Origin: an uncultured Planctomycetaceae bacterium
Lineage (GTDB): Bacteria; Planctomycetota; Planctomycetia; Pirellulales; Pirellulaceae
Length of the DNA stretch: 24,053 nucleotides
Assembly (NCBI GenBank): GCA_903927685.1
Contig: CAIYOB010000551.1
Coordinates: 1 to 24,053, forward strand
Reading direction: 5' to 3'
Shown here: positions 14,541 to 21,848 of the stretch, in pieces
Position numbering within the stretch: position 1 is the stretch's first letter
How the letters are laid out: every line of letters starts with the position of its first letter
Position numbers and translations under genes: made by a program
Notes under the pieces: model-generated
Told to the model about the DNA's origin: nothing
The model's input: only the letters and a program-made list of their open reading frames with translations
Database searches by the model: none

Positions 14541-16106
14541 ATGAAACAACTTGATGTGCTGTCTGGGTGTGCTCGTTGCGTGATTGATCGGCGGAGATTC
14601 CTGGCCGCAAGCTGTGCGGCCTGTGCGGGAGCGGCAGGGCTGTGGACGCCTCGCGCCACGGCCCGCGCGGCGCAGGACGACCGCAAGCTGCGGATTCGGA
14701 TCGTGTATTCCCTGCACGCACCGGTCCAGCCCGGCCCCGACTGGCCGAACGTGGGCTTCGACTTCAATCCGGTCATGCAACGGATTGGTGCGGAACTCGC
14801 GCAGCGCTGCCCGGGCTTCGAGTTCCTAGCCTCGACGGCCACTGGGCCGGAGCAGGCTCAGAAGATCCTGGACGAGGACCGGACGGCGGCGATTGACGGG
14901 TACCTGGTCTACCAGATGAACTGCTGGAACCGCGTGGTCCAGACGATCGTTACGTCGAACAAGCCGGTGCTGTACGCGGACCTGCAGTACGCAGGCAGCG
15001 GCGGATTCCTGGTCTATACGGCCGGGTTCCTCCGCGCCAAGACTCCCAATCTGGGCTTTGTGGCTTCGTCGCGGATCGAGGATCTGGCCGACGCGGTGAA
15101 GTGTTTTGAAGTGGTCAAGCGCGGCGGCGCCCTGGCGGACTTTGTCGCCGCGACGGCGCGCGTGCGCGGCGAACGGACGCCTGCGACTGGCGAGTTGGCG
15201 TGCACGCCGGACCCGCTGCAGACGCTGGCGACGGACGACTGCCTGCGGCGGATGAAGGAGTCGAAGATCCTCGCCTTGCGGGGCACGGACTCGGGCCCGG
15301 CGGAGCCGTTGATGGGAATCCCGATGGAGTACGTGGCGTTTGCGGAGTTGAACGAGGCGTGGAAGGCGGCTGATCGGGACGAGTCCCGGGCGGTGGCGGA
15401 CCGCTGGGAAAAGACGGCGGCCAAGATCGAGGGCGTGTCGCGGGAGACACTCGAACAGTCGGCTGCCATGTACCTGGCGCAGAAGGCGGTTCTGAAGAAA
15501 CATGGGGCCAACGCGATCACCATCAACTGCCTGGGCGGATTCTACGGCGGGCATATCCACGCGTACCCGTGCCTGGGCTTCCACGAATTGAACAACGAAG
15601 GGCTGATTGGGGCCTGCGAATGCGACGTGCGGTCCACGGCCACGATGGTGGCGCTGACCGCGCTGACCCAAGGCCGGCCGGGGTACATTTCCGATCCTGT
15701 GATCGACACGGCCAAGCGGCAGATCATCTATGCGCATTGCGTCGCCTCGAACCGGGCTTTCGGGCCGCAGGGCGCGACGAATCCGTTCGAGATCCTGACG
15801 CACTCGGAGGACCGGCAAGGCGCCAGCGTCCGGTCGATCCTGCCCGTGGGGTACATGACCACGACGCTGGAGATCGCCCAGGACCGAAAGGAGATCCTGT
15901 TCCACCAAGGCAAGGCCGTGGCCAATGACCCGGACGACCGGGCGTGCCGCACCAAGCTGGCGGCCGAGCCCGTCGGGGACATCGAGAAGCTGTTCACGGA
16001 GTGGGATCGCTGGGGATGGCACCGGGTGACCTTCTACGGGGACCTCAAGGAACCCGTATTCGCCTTGGCGGACGCCATCGGCTGGAAGGTGGTGCAGGAG
16101 GCGTAG
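14541..16106 (+). CDS. Tat-exported fucose-isomerase-like fold protein
   Basis: The 521-aa product carries a twin-arginine motif RRRFLAAS (residues 17-24) and a hydrophobic Ala-rich stretch ending near ARAA (41-44), so it is probably exported folded. The rest resembles the L-fucose/L-arabinose isomerase superfamily: an N-terminal Rossmann-like part with YLVYQMNCWNR, and a C-terminal block CLGFHELNNEGLIGACECD followed by VRSTATM (about residues 340-368), equivalent to the Glu/Asp metal-site region of FucI. Whether it isomerises a sugar is unknown; planctomycete genomes have many secreted members without assigned reactions. The start is fixed by GGAGGA and by the signal. The N-terminal region has several extra cysteines (10, 13, 25, 28), whose role is unclear. 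Confidence 0.75.
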   Translation: MKQLDVLSGCARCVIDRRRFLAASCAACAGAAGLWTPRATARAAQDDRKLRIRIVYSLHAPVQPGPDWPNVGFDFNPVMQRIGAELAQRCPGFEFLASTATGPEQAQKILDEDRTAAIDGYLVYQMNCWNRVVQTIVTSNKPVLYADLQYAGSGGFLVYTAGFLRAKTPNLGFVASSRIEDLADAVKCFEVVKRGGALADFVAATARVRGERTPATGELACTPDPLQTLATDDCLRRMKESKILALRGTDSGPAEPLMGIPMEYVAFAELNEAWKAADRDESRAVADRWEKTAAKIEGVSRETLEQSAAMYLAQKAVLKKHGANAITINCLGGFYGGHIHAYPCLGFHELNNEGLIGACECDVRSTATMVALTALTQGRPGYISDPVIDTAKRQIIYAHCVASNRAFGPQGATNPFEILTHSEDRQGASVRSILPVGYMTTTLEIAQDRKEILFHQGKAVANDPDDRACRTKLAAEPVGDIEKLFTEWDRWGWHRVTFYGDLKEPVFALADAIGWKVVQEA

Positions 16107-16143
16107 GGCGGCGGTTGGCCAAACTGCGATGAACCAGACAATT

Positions 16144-16219
16144 CGGCAGTCGGCAGAGCAGCGAAATCCCGGGAAATCCGGTCCGTACGTATTCCCCGGC
16201 GACTGACTGCCGCTAGAAT
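16144..16219 (+). promoter_or_regulatory. Putative ArsR-gene promoter region with inverted repeat
   Basis: CGGCAGTC (16144-16151) and GACTGCCG (16205-16212) form a perfect 8-bp inverted repeat 53 bp apart, and the second arm abuts a TAGAAT -10-like box (16214-16219). Between the arms, GCGAAA (16161-16166) and CGGGAAA (16170-16176) resemble the heptamers upstream of the HU promoter. The -35 box is poor (TTCCCC at 16 bp). This could be an autoregulatory site; that is inference. Confidence 0.3.
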
Positions 16220-16343
16220 AGGACGCGCAGAGAAGAAATGGCGGCCGATCCCGGCTTCCCGCCTAGCCCGTTGTGGCTGCCCGGATCGGCCGGCTGGCAG
16301 TCTTGTCTTGGCGTTGTTCGCAGTGACTCGTCGTAGGGGTCTC

Positions 16344-16778
16344 ATGGCCGGTGAACCACCACCCGAATATGCTCCTGAGGCAGTGTCTAGCAATGCGCGC
16401 GGTGCGGCGGATCGAGCCGCAGCGCCGGACGGCCGGCTGCTGCCGGCGCACATCACGAAGAGCCTGGTTGAGGTGTTCAAGCTGTTGGCGGACGAGACGC
16501 GGCTGCAGATCTTGTTCCTACTGCAGCAACGGCGGGAGCTGAACGTGCGCGCGCTGTGCCATTTGTTGGAGCAGAGCCAGCCGGCTGTGAGTCATCACTT
16601 GGCACTGCTCCGCCTGGCCGGGCTGATTGAGATGCGTCGGGACGGCAAGCACAACTTCTACCGCCTGATCGCACAGCGCTTTGAGGAAGTCGCCGGCCTG
16701 GTGTTCTCCACCACTCCGGGCGAGCGCAATCAAATCCGAATCAACGATAGCGTGATCAGCTATTCGCAGGCGAAATAG
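16344..16778 (+). CDS. ArsR-type winged-helix transcriptional regulator
   Basis: The 144-aa protein has an ArsR-family winged helix at about residues 40-110: VFKLLADETRLQILFLL, then LLEQSQPAVSHHLALLRLAG (recognition helix) and the wing GLIEMRRDGKHNFYRL. The alpha3 metal site ELCVC of ArsR/SmtB is absent (ELNVRALC here), so it probably does not sense arsenite by that site. A non-conserved 35-residue N-terminus precedes the domain, and a tail ending NDSVISYSQAK follows it. The ATG at 16344 has AGGGG 4 nt upstream; a TTG at 16308 is in frame but less likely. It converges on the HU gene. Target genes are unknown. Confidence 0.85.
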   Translation: MAGEPPPEYAPEAVSSNARGAADRAAAPDGRLLPAHITKSLVEVFKLLADETRLQILFLLQQRRELNVRALCHLLEQSQPAVSHHLALLRLAGLIEMRRDGKHNFYRLIAQRFEEVAGLVFSTTPGERNQIRINDSVISYSQAK

Positions 16779-16801
16779 AAAGAACTGTCAGACTGGCAGG
16801 T

Positions 16802-16891
16802 GAGCGGCTTGGCGCTATCGGTCCACCGCTAACGGCCCGGACTCCGGGGAATCCGGCCGTTCCGGAACCGGTGACAAGCGCCAGTCCGCTC
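16802..16891. terminator. 90-nt nested inverted repeat between convergent genes (possible bidirectional terminator)
   Basis: Three nested stems are visible: GAGCGGCTTGGCGCT (16802-16816) with AGCGCCAGTCCGCTC (16877-16891), 13 of 15 paired; ATCGGT (16817-16822) with ACCGGT (16867-16872), one G-U; and AACGGCC (16831-16837) with GGCCGTT (16855-16861). There is no U tract. It lies exactly between the convergent ArsR and HU stops. Confidence 0.55.
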
Positions 16892-16911
16892 CCTTATTTC
16901 TCGAACGGCGC

Positions 16912-17229
16912 TCAGACCATGTCCTTCAGGCCCTTGAGGACGCGGGCTTTGGGCACGACCTTCTCAGGCTTGGCTTCGGCCCACTGCATCTCGCCCGTCG
17001 CCGGATTGCGGACTTGGCGGCGCTGGGTCGCGGGGCGGACGGACCGGACGATCTTGATCAGCCCGGGCAGCTGAATCGTGCCGGGACCTTCGGCGGAGAT
17101 GGCGGCCTGGATCTCGTTCTTGAAGGCGTCGAAAACCTGCTCCACCTGCTTTTTGGTTAATCCTGTGGACTCGGCAATCTTGGTGTACAGTTCGGTCTTG
17201 CTGAGCGCTTTACCTGCGGCTTGTGCCAT
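16912..17229 (-). CDS. HU/IHF-family DNA-binding protein
   Basis: This 105-aa nucleoid protein bends or coats DNA as a dimer. The N-terminal helices LSKTELYTKIAESTGLTKK and QVEQVFDAFKNEIQAAI match HU, followed by a beta-sheet region GTIQLPGLIKIVRSV and the DNA-binding arm RNPATGEMQWAEAKPEK, where HU usually has RNPxTGE. The C-terminus extends to KARVLKGLKDMV, slightly longer than E. coli HU (90 aa), with extra residues at the N-terminus (MAQAAGKA). AAGGAGG lies 10 nt upstream of the ATG. A promoter with phased heptamers lies further upstream. It converges on the ArsR-type regulator gene. This is probably one of several HU paralogues. Confidence 0.92.
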   Translation of the reverse strand: MAQAAGKALSKTELYTKIAESTGLTKKQVEQVFDAFKNEIQAAISAEGPGTIQLPGLIKIVRSVRPATQRRQVRNPATGEMQWAEAKPEKVVPKARVLKGLKDMV

Positions 17230-17299
17230 CGTTGACAGCCCTCCTTGCGAACAAAAGTGTGGGGTGGATTGACCTCTCTCCGCCGTGCGGATGGCGATG

Positions 17300-17327
17300 A
17301 TTAGAAACAGTACGGCCCAATTTGCAA
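17300..17327 (-). promoter_or_regulatory. Probable promoter of the HU gene
   Basis: On the minus strand TTGCAA (17322-17327) and TCTAAT (17300-17305) are 16 bp apart. The -10 box matches at five of six positions and the -35 at four. The implied start is near 17293, giving a leader of about 64 nt before the HU ATG at 17229. Confidence 0.5.
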
Positions 17328-17328
17328 C

Positions 17329-17364
17329 CGGGAAACACGGGAAAATGCCGGGAAATACGCGAAA
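17329..17364 (-). promoter_or_regulatory. Four phased heptamers directly upstream of the HU -35 box
   Basis: Plus-strand CGGGAAA occurs at 17329-17335, 17338-17344 and 17349-17355, and CGCGAAA at 17358-17364. Start-to-start spacing is 9, 11 and 9 bp, about one helical turn, so all would face the same side. This looks like a binding array for an activator or repressor. Confidence 0.5.
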
Positions 17365-17407
17365 AACAAGAATGATCCACTCTTGCTTGGGGGGCGGCGT
17401 CCTGGAG

Positions 17408-17443
17408 AGCCGGGAATCGCCAGCCAGCCCCTCGTTTCCGGCT
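17408..17443. other. Hairpin in the HU-lysC intergenic region
   Basis: AGCCGGGAA (17408-17416) pairs with TTTCCGGCT (17435-17443) with one G-U pair and an 18-nt loop. No T tract follows. The 383-bp gap 17230-17612 holds this hairpin, the HU promoter, the heptamers and the inverted-repeat element, and no ORF I would accept. Confidence 0.35.
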
Positions 17444-17502
17444 TACTATCGCCGGCCCCGGGACCCGGATTCGCCCTGTTGCCTTGTCCAGGCTAAGAAC
17501 GG

Positions 17503-17616
17503 GGGTGCCTGGGGTCGAGCCACGAGGCACGAGTGGCGAGCCCCCAGTTCTTACCTCCGGGGGCTCGCTGCGCTCGACCCCGGGCACCCCAGCATTGAGC
17601 CCTGACGGCGCCCTAG
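17503..17616. repeat. Dispersed inverted-repeat element, copy 1 (after aspartate kinase)
   Basis: The 87-bp core (17503-17589) has outer arms of 18 bp (17503-17520 and 17572-17589, one mismatch) and inner arms GCGAGCCCCC (17536-17545) and GGGGGCTCGC (17559-17568), with an asymmetric spacer on the left. It is 81/87 identical to 21881-21967. Similarity continues another 23 bp to the aspartate kinase stop codon. It would fold into a strong hairpin in RNA from either strand. Confidence 0.9.
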
Positions 17617-19391
17617 CTCAGGGCGTCGGCAAACGCGGTGCGCAGGCTTTCCAGGGCCTTGTCGCCGTCGCGGCCGTCCACCACGACGTTCACGCGGACT
17701 TCGCTGGTGCTGACCATGTCCACGTTGACGCCCGCATCTGCCAGGGCCCGGAACATGCGAATCGCGACGCCCGTGTGGCTCCGCAGGCCCACGCCGCAAA
17801 CAGATAACTTGGCGATATTGGGGCAACTGGTGACGCCTTTGCAGGCCAACTGCTTGACGAGTCGTTTGGCGACGTCGGTCGCCTTGTCAACCTGGCCGCG
17901 CGGCACGGTAAAGCTGAGGCTGGCTCGATCGGCGTGGCTGCCGTGGCTTTGCACGATCATGTCCACGAACACCCCGCCGGCGGCGATTTCACGGAACACG
18001 CGGGCGGCGATCCCGGGCTCGTCCGGCACGCCGCTGATCGTGACGCGTCCCTGGGTCTCGTCCAGCGAGATGTCGTCGATGAACAGCTCCTCCATATTGG
18101 CGCCCCGCAGCCGGGATGCCACGTCGGCCGCATCGGCCTTGGACTGGGCGGACGTCAGCGCCGTCACGCCGGCAGGCGAGGGCTTTTCCAGCTGGAAGGC
18201 GCGATGAACGGCCCGCAGTGCAGGTTGGTGGGACTCGCGGTCGACCAGCACCGAGATCTTGATCTCGCTGGTGCTGATCATCTGGATGTTCACGTTCTCG
18301 GCGGCCAGCGCGCTGAACATCGCCTCGGCCACACCGGACTGCTTGGCCATGCCCAGACCCACGACCGAGACCTTGGCCACGTTCTCGTCATGCGACAGCG
18401 TCCCGGAGCCCAGCTGAGTCAGGGCCTGCTGCAGGGCTTCCAGGGTCACCGCCAGTTCGTTCTTCGGCACGGTGAACGAGATGTCCGCCAAGCCGTTCTC
18501 GCCCACGTTCTGGACGATCATATCGACGTTGACGTTCTTGGCGGCGACGGCGGAGAAAATCTGCAGGCTGACTCCGGGACGGTCCGGGATCCCCAGGACC
18601 GAGATGCGCGCCTCGTTCTTGATGACGGCGGCGCCGCAGACCGCGCGGTCCGCGAATTCCGGCTCGGCGACGATCAGCGAGCCGGGCGAATCGCTGAAGC
18701 TGCTGCGGACGTGGATCGCGGTCCCGAACTTCTTGGCGAACTCGATCGACCGGTTGTGCATCACGCCGGCGCCCAAACTGGCCAGTTCCAGCATCTCGTC
18801 ATAGCTGATCCGGTCGACATGCCGCGCTTCGGGCAACAGCCGCGGGTCGGTTGTGTAGACGCCGTCGACGTCGGTGTAGATCTCACAGGCGTCGGCGCTC
18901 AGCACGGCGGCCAGGGCCACCGCCGTGGTATCGCTGCCGCCGCGCCCCAACGTCGTGATGTCGAAATCGTCGTCGATCCCCTGGAATCCGGCGGCGATCA
19001 CGATATTGCCTTCGTTCAGCAACCGTTGGACGCGGTCGGTCGAGATCGACTTGATCCGAGCCTTGGTGTGGGTGGCGTCCGTCTTGATGCCGATCTGGGC
19101 GCCGGTCAAGCTGACGGCTTTGTAGCCCAGCGAGTGGATGGCCATGGCCATCAGGGCGACGCTGATTTGTTCGCCTGTGGACAGCAGCATGTCCATTTCC
19201 CGCGCGGGCGGCCGTTCGCAGACCTTGTTGGCCAGGTCGATCAGGTCGTCCGTTGTATCGCCCATGGCGCTGACGACCATGACCACTTGATTGCCCTGCT
19301 GCTGCGTGCGAATCGCCTTGCGGGCGGCGGCCAGGATCTTTTCCGGATCCGCGACGCTGCTGCCACCGAATTTCTGAACGATCAGAGCCAT
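17613..19391 (-). CDS. lysC: Aspartate kinase with four ACT domains
   Basis: The 592-aa protein phosphorylates aspartate in the first step of lysine, threonine, methionine and diaminopimelate synthesis. The kinase domain (1-250) shows KFGGSS (7-12), STGEQIS (71-77) and GRGGSDTTA (149-157). Two ACT pairs follow instead of one: ACT1 262-326, ACT2 340-400, ACT3 449-510 and ACT4 528-590. ACT1/ACT3 share PDRPG/PDEPG and VDMIVQ, while ACT2/ACT4 share MISTSE/MVSTSE, so the pair was duplicated as a unit. Cyanobacterial aspartate kinases have the same layout. Most bacterial enzymes are 400-450 aa. The ATG at 19391 has a weak ribosome binding site; it lies 48 nt after the ApgM-family gene, suggesting one operon. 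End-product inhibition by lysine and/or threonine is likely. Confidence 0.95.
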   Translation of the reverse strand: MALIVQKFGGSSVADPEKILAAARKAIRTQQQGNQVVMVVSAMGDTTDDLIDLANKVCERPPAREMDMLLSTGEQISVALMAMAIHSLGYKAVSLTGAQIGIKTDATHTKARIKSISTDRVQRLLNEGNIVIAAGFQGIDDDFDITTLGRGGSDTTAVALAAVLSADACEIYTDVDGVYTTDPRLLPEARHVDRISYDEMLELASLGAGVMHNRSIEFAKKFGTAIHVRSSFSDSPGSLIVAEPEFADRAVCGAAVIKNEARISVLGIPDRPGVSLQIFSAVAAKNVNVDMIVQNVGENGLADISFTVPKNELAVTLEALQQALTQLGSGTLSHDENVAKVSVVGLGMAKQSGVAEAMFSALAAENVNIQMISTSEIKISVLVDRESHQPALRAVHRAFQLEKPSPAGVTALTSAQSKADAADVASRLRGANMEELFIDDISLDETQGRVTISGVPDEPGIAARVFREIAAGGVFVDMIVQSHGSHADRASLSFTVPRGQVDKATDVAKRLVKQLACKGVTSCPNIAKLSVCGVGLRSHTGVAIRMFRALADAGVNVDMVSTSEVRVNVVVDGRDGDKALESLRTAFADALS

Positions 19392-19439
19392 AGTACTGCC
19401 AATTCCGTGCAAAAAGGGGATAGGGAAAGGGTAAGGTTC

Positions 19440-20645
19440 CTACGAGTTCAGGAAGTAACTCATCAACTTCCAGCCCTCGGCGAATTCCAGTCGGGAGGCC
19501 GCGGCCGCCGGCTCGTCGTACGTTGTCGCCCGGTCAGGGGCGAGCCCCGTGCCCGCGATGGCAAAGGGCACGCAGCCGTGGCTGTGGGTCTTGGTTCGGA
19601 CCGGCGTGGGATGATCCGGCGTGACCAGGATGCGATACGGGCCTTGGGCCTGGAGGGCCTGCCAGACCGGCCCCACGATGTGCCGGTCGATTTCCTCGAT
19701 GGCCTGGATTTTCGCCGCCACATTGCCTTCGTGCGACGCTTCGTCCGGCGCTTCGATGTGCACGCAGACCACGTCGGTCGTCGGGATGGCGGCCACGGCG
19801 CACCGGCCTTTGGACGCGTAGTTGGTGTCCAGGTAGCCGGTCGCCCCGGGCGCTTCGATCCGCTCCCAGCCGATCAACGCGGCCAGGCCGCGGAGCAAGT
19901 CGACGGCGGTGATCATCTTGCCCGTCTTGCCGTACGTGGACTGGAACGTCGGCAAGTTGGGCCGCTTGCCCAACCCCCATAGCCAGACGTTCGTGGCAGG
20001 CAATTTGCCAGCGGCTTGCCGCGCCCGATTGACGGGATGTTCTGCGAATGTCTCAATGCTGCGGCCCATCAAGTCGCTCAACAGGTCGCTGCCGCCGCCC
20101 CGCGGGTAATCGTCGACGACGGACTTGTCGGTCAAGTCGTGCGGAGGGGTCGCCCGGGTATCGGTCGTAAAGGGCGCCGGTTGCCGGTCACCCCGGTACA
20201 GCAGCAGATTCCGGTAGCTCACGCCCGGCAGGAACTGGATGGGCAAATCGCCAGCCAATTCCGTTTGGGCGGTCGCGAGCAGCGCGGCCGCTTCCGGGGT
20301 CGAAATGTGGCCGGCGGTAAAGTCCCGCATGACCTGGTCTTGGATCGTGACCAGGTTACAACGAATCGCCCAATCGTTTGGGCCGAGTTCGATGCCTTGC
20401 GCGGCCGCCTCGATCGGCGCTCGCCCGGTGAACGCGGCCGTGGGATCGTAGCCCAACAGGCTCATGTTCGCCACTTCGGAACCCGGCGGCAGATGGGCCG
20501 GCACATGGCTCGCCCGGCCGACCACGCCCGCCGCGGCAATCGCATCCATCGCCGGCGTGCGCGCCGCTTGCAGGGGCGTTCGGCCGCCGAGCGAAGCCAG
20601 CGGCTCGTCCGCGCAGCCGTCCGGGATAATGATCGCGTATTTCAT
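19440..20645 (-). CDS. ApgM-family protein: putative homoserine kinase or cofactor-independent phosphoglycerate mutase
   Basis: The 401-aa protein belongs to the archaeal-type cofactor-independent phosphoglycerate mutase branch of the alkaline phosphatase superfamily. Visible elements are MKYAIIIPDGCADEPL (metal Asp9), PPGSEVANMSLLGYDP with likely nucleophile Ser56, HIEAPDEASHEG (metal ligands) and VTPDHPTPV with THSHGCVPF near the C-terminus. One subfamily (TIGR02535) has been proposed to be homoserine kinase in bacteria lacking ThrB. This gene lies immediately upstream of aspartate kinase on the same strand, 48 nt apart, which favours that role over glycolysis. The sequence alone cannot separate the two reactions. 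The ATG has GAGG about 9 nt upstream. Length fits the family (about 400 aa). Confidence 0.85.
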   Translation of the reverse strand: MKYAIIIPDGCADEPLASLGGRTPLQAARTPAMDAIAAAGVVGRASHVPAHLPPGSEVANMSLLGYDPTAAFTGRAPIEAAAQGIELGPNDWAIRCNLVTIQDQVMRDFTAGHISTPEAAALLATAQTELAGDLPIQFLPGVSYRNLLLYRGDRQPAPFTTDTRATPPHDLTDKSVVDDYPRGGGSDLLSDLMGRSIETFAEHPVNRARQAAGKLPATNVWLWGLGKRPNLPTFQSTYGKTGKMITAVDLLRGLAALIGWERIEAPGATGYLDTNYASKGRCAVAAIPTTDVVCVHIEAPDEASHEGNVAAKIQAIEEIDRHIVGPVWQALQAQGPYRILVTPDHPTPVRTKTHSHGCVPFAIAGTGLAPDRATTYDEPAAAASRLEFAEGWKLMSYFLNS

Positions 20646-20669
20646 CCGCTCGAACCTCGTCCCGTCGGG

Positions 20670-20699
20670 AATGTAGGCCGGTCTTGTCAACCACTCCAA
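20670..20699 (-). promoter_or_regulatory. Weak candidate promoter for the ApgM-lysC unit
   Basis: On the minus strand TTGGAG (20694-20699) and TACATT (20670-20675) are 18 bp apart, giving a very short leader before the ATG at 20645. A perfect TTGACA (20685-20690) is nearby but has no -10 box at the right distance. No lysine riboswitch or leader peptide is visible in the 167-bp gap. Confidence 0.25.
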
Positions 20700-20812
20700 C
20701 AAAACCGCACAGTTTGATCGAAAAACGGGCCATCGTCCAGATCTCTGCGGCCCCAGCCGGGGCAGAATTCCGGCGAACCCATACGTCCACCCACGCACAC
20801 CGGCGGGGTTGG

Positions 20813-21820
20813 TTAGAGGCCCCGCTCGCGAAGCCAAGCCTGGATCACGGGGGCGATTTGCCGGTGCAACGCCTCGTTGGCGTACCCGCACCAGTGCACG
20901 GGGTGCTGGACATTCAAGGGGCAGTCCAGCGGCCGATCGAGACCGTCGGTGATGATGACTCCCGCCTCCCGGGCCACCAGGGCCCCGGCGACATCATAAG
21001 GATGGCACTCCAGGCCCCGCGTCGTGTCGCCGGCGGTGCGTTCGAGCAGGCGGTAGAACAGCGGCCGCAGGTCGCCGCAGAAGCGATCGTGCCCCAGGAT
21101 CAACTCCGCCATCTGCCCGCCGCTGGAGATATACTGATCGTCGAACACGTCTCCCGAGCCGGGGCAGACTTTCCCCAAGGTCGCAGCGACAATCCGTTCC
21201 ATCAGCTCCGAAGCCAGCACCTTGGTGCCGGGAAAGAAGTTCGCTACGTGGGCAAAGCCGTCCTTCAGCGTCGTCGCCCGGCTGGGGCGCGGCTGCAGCG
21301 GCCGCTGGCCGGGCGGGTCCCAACACAGGCGTTGCGCGTCGACTCCGCCGCCCACATAGGCGGAAAACGAATCGGCCCACGCCTGCTTGCTGGTCGGCAA
21401 CTCGACCAGCGCCGCGGCAAAGGTCTCGGCCAGCGACGTCGCCTCGCCTCGATTCCGCGCCACGGCCGCCAGGAACCAGGCGGAGCGTTTGTCGTACATC
21501 AGGCCCCGCGTGCCGTCGATCGGGTCGATGATGAGCCGATACCTGGCCGCCCCGCCCGGGGCGCCGATCTCCAGCCGGCCTTCCGCGCCGAACCCCTCGG
21601 CGATCACGCAGACCGGCTCGCCCCACCGTTCGATCTCGGCGACCAGCACCGGTTCGACATGGCGATCCAAGGCGTAGATCGTATCGCCACCCTCGTGGGC
21701 GACCGGCGTCGCCAGCGAGTCGGCGTCGCGCGTCCAGACCGTCGCCAATCGCCGTCGGACCGCCAGGCCCAGGTCCCGCAGGCGCCCCGCCCACATCCCG
21801 CCTTCCGTCGCCGAAATCAT
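20813..21820 (-). CDS. Inositol-monophosphatase-family phosphatase
   Basis: The 335-aa protein carries the metal-dependent phosphatase signature IIDPIDGTRGL (about residues 96-106), with the preceding acidic ligand in VIAEGFG, where other members have GEE. The second signature, usually WDxAAG, is present as PYDVAGALVAREAGV near residue 280, keeping the metal Asp. Relatives include inositol monophosphatase, fructose-1,6-bisphosphatase and 3'(2'),5'-bisphosphate nucleotidase; the substrate here cannot be assigned. The insert between the signatures (about 110-270) is longer than in typical IMPase (about 260-270 aa total). GGAGGA lies 7 nt before the ATG at 21820. An in-frame ATG seven codons inside is less well placed. 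It lies 170 bp downstream of the kinase gene. Confidence 0.87.
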   Translation of the reverse strand: MISATEGGMWAGRLRDLGLAVRRRLATVWTRDADSLATPVAHEGGDTIYALDRHVEPVLVAEIERWGEPVCVIAEGFGAEGRLEIGAPGGAARYRLIIDPIDGTRGLMYDKRSAWFLAAVARNRGEATSLAETFAAALVELPTSKQAWADSFSAYVGGGVDAQRLCWDPPGQRPLQPRPSRATTLKDGFAHVANFFPGTKVLASELMERIVAATLGKVCPGSGDVFDDQYISSGGQMAELILGHDRFCGDLRPLFYRLLERTAGDTTRGLECHPYDVAGALVAREAGVIITDGLDRPLDCPLNVQHPVHWCGYANEALHRQIAPVIQAWLRERGL

Positions 21821-21848
21821 CCTGCAATCCTCCGGTGTTCGTGCCTTG

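Noticed and set aside
17329..17364. Possible CRISPR-like short repeats
   Set aside because: Units are 7 bp with 2-4 bp between them; no spacers and no cas genes.
17210..17587. Minus-strand frame beginning MPGVERSEPPE
   Set aside because: Derived from the inverted-repeat element and non-coding upstream DNA of the HU gene; the same peptide start arises from the second element copy.
17934..19982. 682-codon plus-strand frame across lysC and the ApgM-family gene
   Set aside because: Spans two real minus-strand genes and is rich in His/Asp/Gly/Arg as expected of antisense frames in GC-rich DNA.
20646..20812. Lysine riboswitch or amino-acid leader before the ApgM-lysC unit
   Set aside because: The gap is too short for an L-box aptamer after the promoter and no leader peptide with repeated Lys or Thr codons is visible. 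A small GCCCC/GGGGC hairpin (20750-20763) has no T tract.
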